Origin: an uncultured Faecalibacterium sp.
Lineage (GTDB): Bacteria > Bacillota > Clostridia > Oscillospirales > Ruminococcaceae
Assembly (NCBI GenBank): GCA_945982465.1
Contig: CAMFSB010000021.1
Coordinates: 1-12,329 of the forward strand
DNA length: 12,329 nucleotides
Reading direction: 5' to 3'
Each line of letters begins with the position of its first letter. Position 1 is the first letter of the stretch. Positions 1-6,096 of the stretch are shown here, one piece after another. Below the pieces are notes generated by a model. The model did no database searches and was not told where the DNA came from. It saw only the letters and a program-made list of their open reading frames with translations. A program made the translations under genes and the position numbers.

Positions 1-679
1 GCTTATGAACGGCCAACGTCAGGTCGGACCAGATCTCGTCACTGACCACCATCACATCGTACTTGCGGAACAGCTCCATCGCCTGTTCCAGTTCCCAGCG
101 CTCCCACACACGGCCGCAGGGATTAAAGGGCGAACAGAACACCGTGGCATGAATGTGGTTTGCCGCGATTTTCTGCTCCATGTCGGCAAAATCCATCCGC
201 CATACACCGTTTTCATCCTGCACCAGAGGACTATGTACAATGTCATAGCCGTTCGCTTCCAAGCCCCAGGTAAAGCCGTTATAGGTGGGCGAATGCAGCA
301 GCACCTTGTCCCCCTTGCAGCAGAACACGTTCAGGGCAGAAACAACGTCGCCGATTACGCCGTTTTCGTAGCCAATATTCTCCCGCGTAAGGCCCTCTAC
401 GCCGTTGCGGTCTTTCTGCCAATTGATAATCGCGTCATAATACTGCGGAGTGGGCAAATAATAGCCGTAGGCCGGATGCCTGGCCCGGTTGATGATCGCT
501 TCCGGGACGGTAGGCACGGTGGGAAAGTTCATATCCGCGATCCAAAGAGGGATGGCGTCAAAGCCCTCCTGGGGTGCGTCCGGTGCCAAACCCGGCATTG
601 CGCCCAGGCCGTCAATAGCCACAGCGTCCATGCCGTGGCGCTCCATAATGCTGGTAAAATCGTATTTCATCTGAAGCAT
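1..679 (-). CDS. patB: PatB/MalY-type PLP-dependent C-S beta-lyase (cystathionine beta-lyase-like aminotransferase), 3' end cut by window edge
   Basis: This is a fold-type I PLP enzyme of the MalY/PatB class. These cytoplasmic enzymes cleave the C-S bond of cystathionine or other cysteine S-conjugates to a thiol, pyruvate and ammonia. About 226 codons are present. The N-terminus contains WIADMNFPTVP, then GYYLPTPQYYDAIINW, the segment ENGVIGDVVSALNVF, the PLP-ring stacking region SPTYNGF, the HATVFCSPFNPCGRVW segment with the NPxGR signature, and VMVVSDEIWSDL with the PLP-binding Asp. The Schiff-base lysine would lie past the left edge, so activity cannot be judged. Two in-frame ATGs exist, at 679 and 670. 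AAAGGA (684-689) sits 4 nt from the first and 13 nt from the second, so I chose 679, though family alignment at MKYDF would also allow 670. It lies directly behind the M19 remnant, whose TAA overlaps the ribosome binding site, so the two are cotranscribed. Confidence 0.92.
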   Translation of the reverse strand, partial: MLQMKYDFTSIMERHGMDAVAIDGLGAMPGLAPDAPQEGFDAIPLWIADMNFPTVPTVPEAIINRARHPAYGYYLPTPQYYDAIINWQKDRNGVEGLTRENIGYENGVIGDVVSALNVFCCKGDKVLLHSPTYNGFTWGLEANGYDIVHSPLVQDENGVWRMDFADMEQKIAANHIHATVFCSPFNPCGRVWERWELEQAMELFRKYDVMVVSDEIWSDLTLAVHK

Positions 680-686
680 TTTTCCT

Positions 687-977
687 TTACCTATTCATAA
701 GCATTGCCAGCATCCTAAATATGGCAACCATCTCCTTTTGCAGCAGCCACTGGCGCAGCGTTTGAATGTACGCTTCGTCGGTCATAGGCGGCAGGCCAAG
801 CTTCTCAAATGCCCCGGGAAACGGCAAAAACACTGCGAAGAACTGCGCCAACTGCCCCGCCTGCTTCATGCGGGCAAAATCAACCATGGTTGCCTTTGCC
901 TGATACAAATTCGCTTCACCGGGATCCGTAAGCAACAGCGTGGAAAGAGAGTCGCAGTGCATATCCATGAATTCCAT
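687..977 (-). pseudogene. Remnant of M19 membrane dipeptidase (renal-dipeptidase family), internally deleted
   Basis: The 96-residue product starts MEFMDMHCDSLSTLL, which carries the HxD metal-binding motif (His7, Asp9) typical of the start of peptidase M19. VDFARMKQAGQLAQFFAVFLP follows, matching the first strand and helix region of the family. M19 enzymes usually have roughly 300-400 residues and need further Glu and His metal ligands; all are absent. The next gene begins 7 bp after the stop, so the missing two thirds are physically deleted rather than frameshifted. The last residues, VAIFRMLAMLMNR, loosely resemble the NFLRVL-type C-terminal tail of M19 proteins, so this could be an in-frame internal deletion (inference). 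The start at 977 is chosen because GGGGG (985-989) lies 7 nt upstream and the HxD motif follows at once; a longer reading from 1037 would run through the promoter. The peptide should have no dipeptidase activity, but it keeps the reading of the downstream lyase gene intact. Confidence 0.78.
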
Positions 978-1008
978 TGGCACGCCCCCGTTTTTATTTA
1001 CACCATCA

Positions 1009-1037
1009 ACTATATCACGAATATTTGAGCATGTCAA
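1009..1037 (-). promoter_or_regulatory. Sigma-A promoter for the M19-remnant/patB operon
   Basis: Read on the minus strand there is a perfect -35 TTGACA (1032-1037), a 17-nt spacer and a -10 TATAGT (1009-1014). The predicted start near 1002 gives a leader of about 25 nt before the ATG at 977. The -35 lies inside the inverted repeat described at 1021-1041, so it is a likely target of the divergent MarR regulator. Confidence 0.75.
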
Positions 1038-1056
1038 CTATAATTTGCACAAGTTA
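1021..1056. promoter_or_regulatory. Candidate MarR operator pair in the divergent intergenic region
   Basis: Two adjacent dyads are visible. The first (1021-1041) has half-sites ATATTTGA and TCAACTAT around 5 nt, with 7 of 8 arm positions complementary, and covers the -35 of the minus-strand promoter. The second (1041-1056) is TAATTTGCACAAGTTA, complementary at 6 of 8 positions, and lies just upstream of the plus-strand promoter. Both share a TTG/CAA core inside A/T-rich flanks, as is common for MarR-family sites. Binding by the adjacent regulator is inferred. Confidence 0.45.
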
Positions 1057-1066
1057 CCGTTCTTTC

Positions 1067-1095
1067 TTGACACAAAGATTCCGTTCAAGTAAACT
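1067..1095 (+). promoter_or_regulatory. Sigma-A promoter for the marR-family gene
   Basis: A perfect -35 TTGACA (1067-1072) is followed by a 17-nt spacer and a -10 TAAACT (1090-1095). The predicted start near 1102 leaves a leader of about 19 nt that carries GGAG at 1111-1114 before the ATG at 1121. The CTTGA and TCAAG segments at 1066-1070 and 1085-1089 form short arms around the spacer. Confidence 0.65.
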
Positions 1096-1120
1096 GAATA
1101 AAAAAACGCAGGAGCAGGAT

Positions 1121-1582
1121 ATGGACGAACTTAATACGCAAACTTTATCGGCCTGGTCGGAGGAAATGTACGACTTCGTCATGGTCATCATGGATCACAT
1201 AAAAAAGCCCCACGACTACGGCACTGGCGTTATTTTGAACATGGTGGAGATGCACACCCTTGCCTTGATCGCGGACCATCCCGGGATCAGTGTTGGCGAA
1301 GTCGCGAAGCACTGGAATCGTACCATGAGCGCCGCCAGCCGCAATGTGGATCGGCTGGAGACCAAAGGCTACATTGAAAAAAAGAAGCTGAACGGCAACG
1401 CAAAAACGATCCATCTGTTCGCCACGCCGGAAGGACAGATCTTGGCAGAGAAGCACCGGGAATTTGACGAGAGAGAACTGGAATTGTTCGCCCAGTTTAT
1501 CCGTCAGCGCTGCACCCTGGACGATCTCCAGCGCTTCAATCATGTTATGAAAATCGTTCAGGAATTTCATTTATCTATTTAA
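1121..1582 (+). CDS. MarR-family winged-helix transcriptional regulator
   Basis: This 153-residue protein has the length and layout of MarR dimeric DNA-binding regulators. An N-terminal helix of the dimer interface spans about 8-30. It is followed by a winged helix-turn-helix: LNMVEMHTLALIADHPG (39-55), ISVGEVAKHWNRT (56-68), the probable recognition helix MSAASRNVDRLETKGYI (69-85), and a basic wing around EKKKLNGNAKTIHLFAT. A C-terminal dimerisation helix runs from about 107 to the end. GGAG at 1111-1114, 6 nt upstream of the ATG, fixes the start; the longer frame upstream would translate through the promoter. The gene is transcribed away from the M19-remnant/patB pair with operator-like dyads between them, so it probably represses that operon and perhaps itself. 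The ligand is unknown; a cysteine conjugate or small aromatic compound would fit the neighbours (inference). Confidence 0.9.
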   Translation: MDELNTQTLSAWSEEMYDFVMVIMDHIKKPHDYGTGVILNMVEMHTLALIADHPGISVGEVAKHWNRTMSAASRNVDRLETKGYIEKKKLNGNAKTIHLFATPEGQILAEKHREFDERELELFAQFIRQRCTLDDLQRFNHVMKIVQEFHLSI

Positions 1583-1611
1583 TAATAGGCTGTGTATCGC
1601 CGGATGCGAAA

Positions 1612-1628
1612 GGGGCTGCTTGCGCCCC
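1612..1628 (+). terminator. Weak GC hairpin after marR
   Basis: GGGGC (1612-1616) can pair with GCCCC (1624-1628) around a 7-nt loop, 30 bp after the marR stop. There is no following T-run, so it is a poor intrinsic terminator and may instead be a boundary scar. I see no convincing sigma-A promoter between 1583 and 1716 for the next gene, only the good SD GGAGG at 1706-1710. Confidence 0.25.
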
Positions 1629-1716
1629 CGTTGGTATCAAGTGATGTACACTGATGAAAATAGTGCAGAGATTACCGGGTGGATATCCAAAATCAGCGTA
1701 GAGTTGGAGGGATAAC

Positions 1717-4700
1717 ATGGAAAGTGTAAAAGCCTCTGAAATAATAGCTAAATACTATCGTGCGGTCTGCGATGCATATCGTCTCGGAAATGTTGAGTCA
1801 TCTTATAACGCACCAATAATGGCTCTGTTCACAGATATTGGATGTGCTGCCCGTGATTTGTCTGGCGAGCGTAAAGGTCAAACTGGAGAAAATATTGATA
1901 TTAAACTGTGGCACAGCGAGGAAGAAGTTACAGAAACCGAACCGTTTGCTGGCGTTGAAGTTAAAAAAGTTGGAGGTATTGACAAGCGAGCCCTCTCCCA
2001 GATCAAAATCGAAGCTGATCGGTATGGCAATGCTGTTTTAACTGATAATCTTGAATGGCGTTTTTGGCGTGCTGGTGATACGGAGATGTATACCGGTCTG
2101 CGAATCATAGAATTGGTAAATGGCAAGCTGGTTCTCAGAGAAGATAACGTCGAGTTGTTTATTAGTCTCGTAGAAGATTTTCTGCTTCGTGATCCTGCAC
2201 AAATAAAGTCATCCACCAAGCTGGCTGAGTATATGGCAATGCACGCCCGCACAATACGCAGTATTATTTCTGGTATCCTTAAAGATGATGGCAGTGGACA
2301 ACCTCTTGTCACTGACATTCAAAAGAGACTACCTATGTTCATGGAGTTATATGGGTTATATAGCAGGATTAAATCTGACCTCCGGCCTCTCATGAACACT
2401 CGTGAATTTGCAGATATGTATGCCCAGACCATTGTATATGGCTTATTTATCGCAAGATACAATGACACAACACCTGAATCCTTTGATAGGTATGAAGCCA
2501 TCAAATATCTGCAAGAAGAATCCGAACTTCTTAAACAGTTCTTCATGCATATTGCGGGAACGGGAAGGAAACATCCTACTCTTGAAGGTGTCATTGATAA
2601 ACTATGCTCTTTGTACCGCATTTGTAATATTTCTAATTTGCTGGAAAAAGATGAGAAGAAAGATACAATCATCCACTTTTACGAGGAATTTTTGACTTTT
2701 TATGACCCGGCATTAAGAAAATCTCTTGGCGTTTTTTACACACCGGTTCAAGCTGTGCAATACCTGATTTCGTTTGTAGATAAAATTTTGGTCGAAGATT
2801 TTGCTATTGAAGGTGGGTTGTCTAATAACGAACAGATCACAACGAAAGTTCCGTGTGCACCATATAAAATAACGAAGAATAAGTGGTCAGACGAGATGAC
2901 GATTTCCGTACCCCGTGTAGCCATTCTAGATCCAGCCTGCGGTACTGGCTCTTTTGGTTCGGAAATTATCAAATACATTAAAAACACATATTTTTCTGGC
3001 GCTCGGTCAGTATTTTATGAAAACTATATTCAGCAAGAGAATGGCTTGCTTTCCCGCTTAATCGGGTTTGAGATTATGATGACGAGCTATGTTGTTGCGC
3101 ACTTAAAAATTCGTCGCACAATTGATGAAACACTTGGTCATTTGCCGACAACTCAGCTTCCCATAAACATTTTTTTGACAAACACCTTAGCACCACCTAT
3201 GTCTGACTTGGAGCGAGGTGAACAGTTGACTTTGTTTGATTTCTCTGCCGCCATTACGGATGAAGCCTACAACGCAGATACATGGAAAGCCCGTCGCCCC
3301 ATCAAGGTAATCATCGGAAATCCTCCATATCTGGCGGCATCCACAAATCCATATGATATTTCGGCATACAAAACTGAAACAGATGGAGTGACTGATTTTG
3401 GGGAAAGAAAGCACTGGCTGAATGATGATTATGTCAAATTTTTCCGTTTCTCCGAACAGATCATCCGTAAGAATAAAGAAGGCGTACTCGCCTTTGTATC
3501 TAATAATGGGTATCTAGATAATCCGACCTTTAGAGGTATGCGTGGCAGCCTTCTGCGAACCTTTGATAAAATTTATATTGTGAATCTTCACGGTAGTGCC
3601 AACAAAAAGGAAACTGCTCCAGATGGAAGCAAGGATGAAAATATCTTTGACATTATGCAGGGAGTTTCTTTGTTTATTGGTGTCAAGAAAACTAAAAAAA
3701 CCGATTGGGCAAAGGTGTACTATACGGATGTTTGGGGAACTCGAGAAGCAAAATTTGAAGCCTTGGCCAAGGGTAACCTGGTATTCTCTCAGTTGAAGAT
3801 AGATCAAAAGATGGCATACTTTATTCCTTTCGGTGACACACTTAAAGACCAGTACGAAAAGGGTGTAAGCATTGCTGAACTTTTTCCCACCAATGTGACC
3901 GGTATTATTACCGGCAATGACAAAGTAGCGATTGCCAATACTCGTAGCGAGTTAGTACGTCGTATGGATGTTGTTCGACATGCTACCGATGATAAGCCAA
4001 TCATTGATATGTGGGGGAAATTTACTGCAGGGCAAACAGCGGAAAAGATTCAGAATGATGTTATTTCTGGTGAGGGAACAATTACCCCCATTGCTTTCCG
4101 TCCCTTTGACAATCGCTGGACTTACTATTCTGGAAACTCTTGTGCATGGGTGTTTAGACCCAGAGAAAAAAGCACGATGGGGCATTTGCTGGCTGAACCA
4201 AATAGCCCGATTGGAGCGAATATCGGTTTGGTCTTTTGTAAAACTTCCAGAAGTTTCTTTTCCCCATTTGTATCACAAAATATTATTGCCCATCGGCTGT
4301 TCTCAGCTATGTGCGAGATTACCTATATTGCCCCACTGTATCTGCGCTCTGAACCTGGACTGGCTGGCGAAAGCTGGACTGCCAATTTGGACGGCGAAGC
4401 ACTCAATAAATTAACGCAATATCTGTCTAAGAAGCCAGCGCCAATAGAGATATTTAATTATGTGTATGGTGTCTTACATGACCCTGTATATTGCGAGAAA
4501 TATGAACAGTATCTTTACAGGGATTTTCCTCGTGTCCCCATCATCAACACACCGGAGAAAGAACGGGACGAAGGGGAATTTTATGTTAGCGAAGAACTAT
4601 ATCGAGAGTATGCTTCTGTAGGAGAGCGATTGAGAAAGCTGCATCTAATGCAAATCAAAGCCCCAGCAAAACTTGCTCTTGAACCTAACACCCCTGATTA

Positions 4701-4944
4701 TATGGCAATCGGAGCCGTTAAATACAAAAACGGTGTGCTTCAGTTAAACTCCAACAAACGCATTACCGGTATTTCTCAGGATGTATGGAAATACCAAATT
4801 GGCGGGCATCAGGTGTTGGACAAGTGGTTTAAGGAACATAAGGGCGAAACACTTACTATTGATTCCTATACGCACATTGAAAATGTGGTGGGGCTGCTTG
4901 AGGAAACAATCAAATTAAGAGAATATCTGCGGAGTTTACACTAA
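1717..4944 (+). CDS. Single-chain restriction-modification enzyme: PD-(D/E)XK-like nuclease, N6-adenine methyltransferase, type ISP-like specificity region (no helicase)
   Basis: This 1075-residue protein should both methylate adenine in a target sequence and cut unmodified DNA. Residues 1-160 look like a PD-(D/E)XK nuclease: Asp61 in NIDIKLW and Glu81-x-Lys83 in GVEVKK, followed by the TDNLEWRFW segment common in such N-terminal domains. A helical linker follows. The methyltransferase begins near GVFYTP (338-343), with the AdoMet-binding motif I DPACGTG (405-411) and the catalytic motif IV NPPY (535-538), diagnostic of N6-adenine or N4-cytosine enzymes and here most like gamma-class N6-adenine. 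From about 700 the chain resembles the type ISP C-terminal specificity region: RPFDNRWTYY (795 onward), APLYL, IFNYVYGVLHDPVYCEKY, RDFPRVPI and WKYQIGGHQVLDKW. True type ISP enzymes are about 1,600 residues with a superfamily 2 helicase; no Walker or DEAH motifs are present. The architecture is therefore nearer type IIG. The start follows SD GGAGG (1706-1710). It is AT-rich compared with its flanks and is followed after 31 bp by the DUF6414-like gene. Confidence 0.88.
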   Translation: MESVKASEIIAKYYRAVCDAYRLGNVESSYNAPIMALFTDIGCAARDLSGERKGQTGENIDIKLWHSEEEVTETEPFAGVEVKKVGGIDKRALSQIKIEADRYGNAVLTDNLEWRFWRAGDTEMYTGLRIIELVNGKLVLREDNVELFISLVEDFLLRDPAQIKSSTKLAEYMAMHARTIRSIISGILKDDGSGQPLVTDIQKRLPMFMELYGLYSRIKSDLRPLMNTREFADMYAQTIVYGLFIARYNDTTPESFDRYEAIKYLQEESELLKQFFMHIAGTGRKHPTLEGVIDKLCSLYRICNISNLLEKDEKKDTIIHFYEEFLTFYDPALRKSLGVFYTPVQAVQYLISFVDKILVEDFAIEGGLSNNEQITTKVPCAPYKITKNKWSDEMTISVPRVAILDPACGTGSFGSEIIKYIKNTYFSGARSVFYENYIQQENGLLSRLIGFEIMMTSYVVAHLKIRRTIDETLGHLPTTQLPINIFLTNTLAPPMSDLERGEQLTLFDFSAAITDEAYNADTWKARRPIKVIIGNPPYLAASTNPYDISAYKTETDGVTDFGERKHWLNDDYVKFFRFSEQIIRKNKEGVLAFVSNNGYLDNPTFRGMRGSLLRTFDKIYIVNLHGSANKKETAPDGSKDENIFDIMQGVSLFIGVKKTKKTDWAKVYYTDVWGTREAKFEALAKGNLVFSQLKIDQKMAYFIPFGDTLKDQYEKGVSIAELFPTNVTGIITGNDKVAIANTRSELVRRMDVVRHATDDKPIIDMWGKFTAGQTAEKIQNDVISGEGTITPIAFRPFDNRWTYYSGNSCAWVFRPREKSTMGHLLAEPNSPIGANIGLVFCKTSRSFFSPFVSQNIIAHRLFSAMCEITYIAPLYLRSEPGLAGESWTANLDGEALNKLTQYLSKKPAPIEIFNYVYGVLHDPVYCEKYEQYLYRDFPRVPIINTPEKERDEGEFYVSEELYREYASVGERLRKLHLMQIKAPAKLALEPNTPDYMAIGAVKYKNGVLQLNSNKRITGISQDVWKYQIGGHQVLDKWFKEHKGETLTIDSYTHIENVVGLLEETIKLREYLRSLH

Positions 4945-4951
4945 GCTATAT

Positions 4952-4964
4952 TAATCTCTAAAGA
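4952..4964 (+). repeat. Left arm of 13-bp inverted repeat flanking the DUF6414-like gene
   Basis: TAATCTCTAAAGA lies between the stop of the methyltransferase gene and the SD of the next gene. Its exact reverse complement occurs at 5884-5896, just past that gene's stop. The arm also overlaps a small self-dyad, CTCT-AA-AGAG, that runs into the SD. Confidence 0.6.
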
Positions 4965-4975
4965 GGAGCAATAGA

Positions 4976-5878
4976 ATGAAACAATTCTTATACTTGGATA
5001 CTGATATTGTCAATTCCATCATCGCTCAATCAGAAAAAGGGCTTGTACAAGAGCAATCTGAAGAAAGCGAAAACAACAAGACTAACAGCACTCATGTCAG
5101 CAGAGGCATGGAAGGATCTGGAGCAGCAGAAGGTTCTTTCCTTAAACTAGCAAAAGCGGAAGCCAGCCTTTCTCTGTCTGGTGAGTTAGGAAAAGAATGT
5201 GTTTCTGCAACAACATCCAGGGAAATTGTATCTAAAGTTCTTCATGATGCTGCGTTTGATATTGCGTATACATATATTCAACCTAAGAAATTCTCTGTTT
5301 GGGAAAACAACTCAGATGGGTACGGAGATTATGTGGAATTAACTCGTGTTTTCGATTTTGTGGATATGGATTATCTTGAAAATCTGTTTTCCAAAAACGG
5401 TTTGGTTGACTTTCTCAAAAAAACTTCCAAAGAGAAAATTGAAACAGAAGTAAGCAAAGCAACAGATGGAATGAACCGAGAGCAACTTCGTACTACTGGA
5501 AAGGCAATAAAAAGCGAACTCAAAAGACTTATTGCCGATAGCGATAAACAGTATGATGATATTCATGATATCATTGTTGCATTTCGTCAGCTTATGCCGT
5601 ACACTCGTATGTTAATCTCACGTGACGGATATCTAATCCCAATGGATGACCAATATTTTCGAATTAATCCGAATAATTTGGGGTTCAAATATGGCGGAGA
5701 AATCACATGTGTTGGTATGATTACAAACATTATTGGTGCGGATACAGCCCCCAACGATCCTAAAAATATATTTGCTACACTCCAATTTACTGTTAATGCG
5801 GTATTGCGCACAATCTTGCCTACAGATGCACAGAATTTATGTATCATCCATCCAATAGCGGTATTTTATGGGGTGTAA
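4976..5878 (+). CDS. DUF6414-like protein of unknown function linked to the restriction-modification gene
   Basis: The 300-residue product opens with MKQFLYLDTDIVNSIIAQSEKGLV, which I recognise as the start typical of DUF6414 proteins (YLD-tD-xxNSIIAQ); their function is not established as far as I know. Residues about 43-72 are rich in Gly, Ser and Ala (RGMEGSGAAEGSFLKLAKAE) and look flexible or amphipathic. A conserved-looking region near 80-130 contains REIVSKVLHDAAFD and VELTRVFDFVDMDYLENLF. A charged, probably helical or coiled-coil stretch covers about 138-205. The C-terminus is mixed strand and helix ending IIHPIAVFYGV. There is no signal peptide, clear membrane segment, nuclease motif or NTP-binding loop. 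SD AGAGGAG (4962-4968) fixes the start 7 nt later. Its 31-bp spacing and shared AT-rich composition make it cotranscribed with the upstream enzyme, so an accessory, regulatory or abortive role in defence is plausible but inferred. Confidence 0.8.
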   Translation: MKQFLYLDTDIVNSIIAQSEKGLVQEQSEESENNKTNSTHVSRGMEGSGAAEGSFLKLAKAEASLSLSGELGKECVSATTSREIVSKVLHDAAFDIAYTYIQPKKFSVWENNSDGYGDYVELTRVFDFVDMDYLENLFSKNGLVDFLKKTSKEKIETEVSKATDGMNREQLRTTGKAIKSELKRLIADSDKQYDDIHDIIVAFRQLMPYTRMLISRDGYLIPMDDQYFRINPNNLGFKYGGEITCVGMITNIIGADTAPNDPKNIFATLQFTVNAVLRTILPTDAQNLCIIHPIAVFYGV

Positions 5879-5883
5879 ACAAA

Positions 5884-5896
5884 TCTTTAGAGATTA
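5884..5896 (-). repeat. Right arm of 13-bp inverted repeat flanking the DUF6414-like gene
   Basis: TCTTTAGAGATTA begins 5 bp after the DUF6414-like stop codon and is the exact reverse complement of 4952-4964. The pair brackets that gene alone, not the upstream enzyme. Confidence 0.6.
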
Positions 5897-5900
5897 GCAC

Positions 5901-5944
5901 AAAACATAAAAACAGCCCGCCGATCATCTGACCGGCGGGCTTGT
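5901..5944 (-). terminator. Intrinsic terminator between the convergent cassette and the glycosidase operon
   Basis: AGCCCGCCG (5914-5922) and CGGCGGGCT (5933-5941) form a perfect 9-bp stem with a 10-nt loop. On the minus strand the stem is followed by a T-rich tract (complement of 5901-5912), which makes it a strong terminator for the glycosidase operon, 155 bp after that operon's last stop. On the plus strand the A-tract precedes the stem but only TTGTCC follows, so termination of the DUF6414-like transcript would be weaker. Confidence 0.85.
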
Positions 5945-6096
5945 CCTACGACTATTTTGTTCAATCCATCAACCGATGTTCCGGTGTGCCGTTCACATAT
6001 TATGCCACTTCACCGCCCGGGTTCCGCCTTCCGTTTCAAGAAATGCGGGCACGGACGGGATAGCGCCATGACGGCTGATGACGGTTGCGCGGATTT

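Larger units (their letters stand above)
1583..5896. other. AT-rich inserted cassette carrying restriction-modification and DUF6414-like genes
   Basis: Between marR and the glycosidase operon the base composition falls sharply: 22/60 G+C at 2461-2520 against 40/60 at 7561-7620. Both genes inside belong to a defence-type accessory module, whereas the flanks look like host metabolism. No integrase, transposase or tRNA gene is in the window. The octamer AGAGATTA occurs near both ends (1667-1674 and 5889-5896), but eight bases are too few to call an attachment or target-site duplication. The exact edges are therefore approximate, and acquisition by transfer is inferred. Confidence 0.5.

Noticed and set aside
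5..700. A 231-codon plus-strand open frame at the left edge.
   Set aside because: It is antisense to the PatB/MalY gene, whose motifs are unmistakable, and it has no ribosome binding site.
977..1582. A longer 201-residue version of the MarR gene starting at 977.
   Set aside because: The extension passes through both promoters and the operator dyads, and has no MarR-like N-terminus. The ATG at 1121 has a well-placed SD.
1640..1665. AGTG-CACT-AGTG alternating short dyads upstream of the methyltransferase gene, reminiscent of a restriction-modification control-protein box.
   Set aside because: Arms are only 4 bp, there is no small helix-turn-helix control gene in the cassette, and no promoter could be placed next to them.
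1667..1674. AGAGATTA here and at 5889-5896 as a target-site duplication or attachment site of the cassette.
   Set aside because: An 8-bp match is expected by chance at this scale, no recombinase is present, and the octamer also occurs inverted at 4952-4959, so it does not define two ends.
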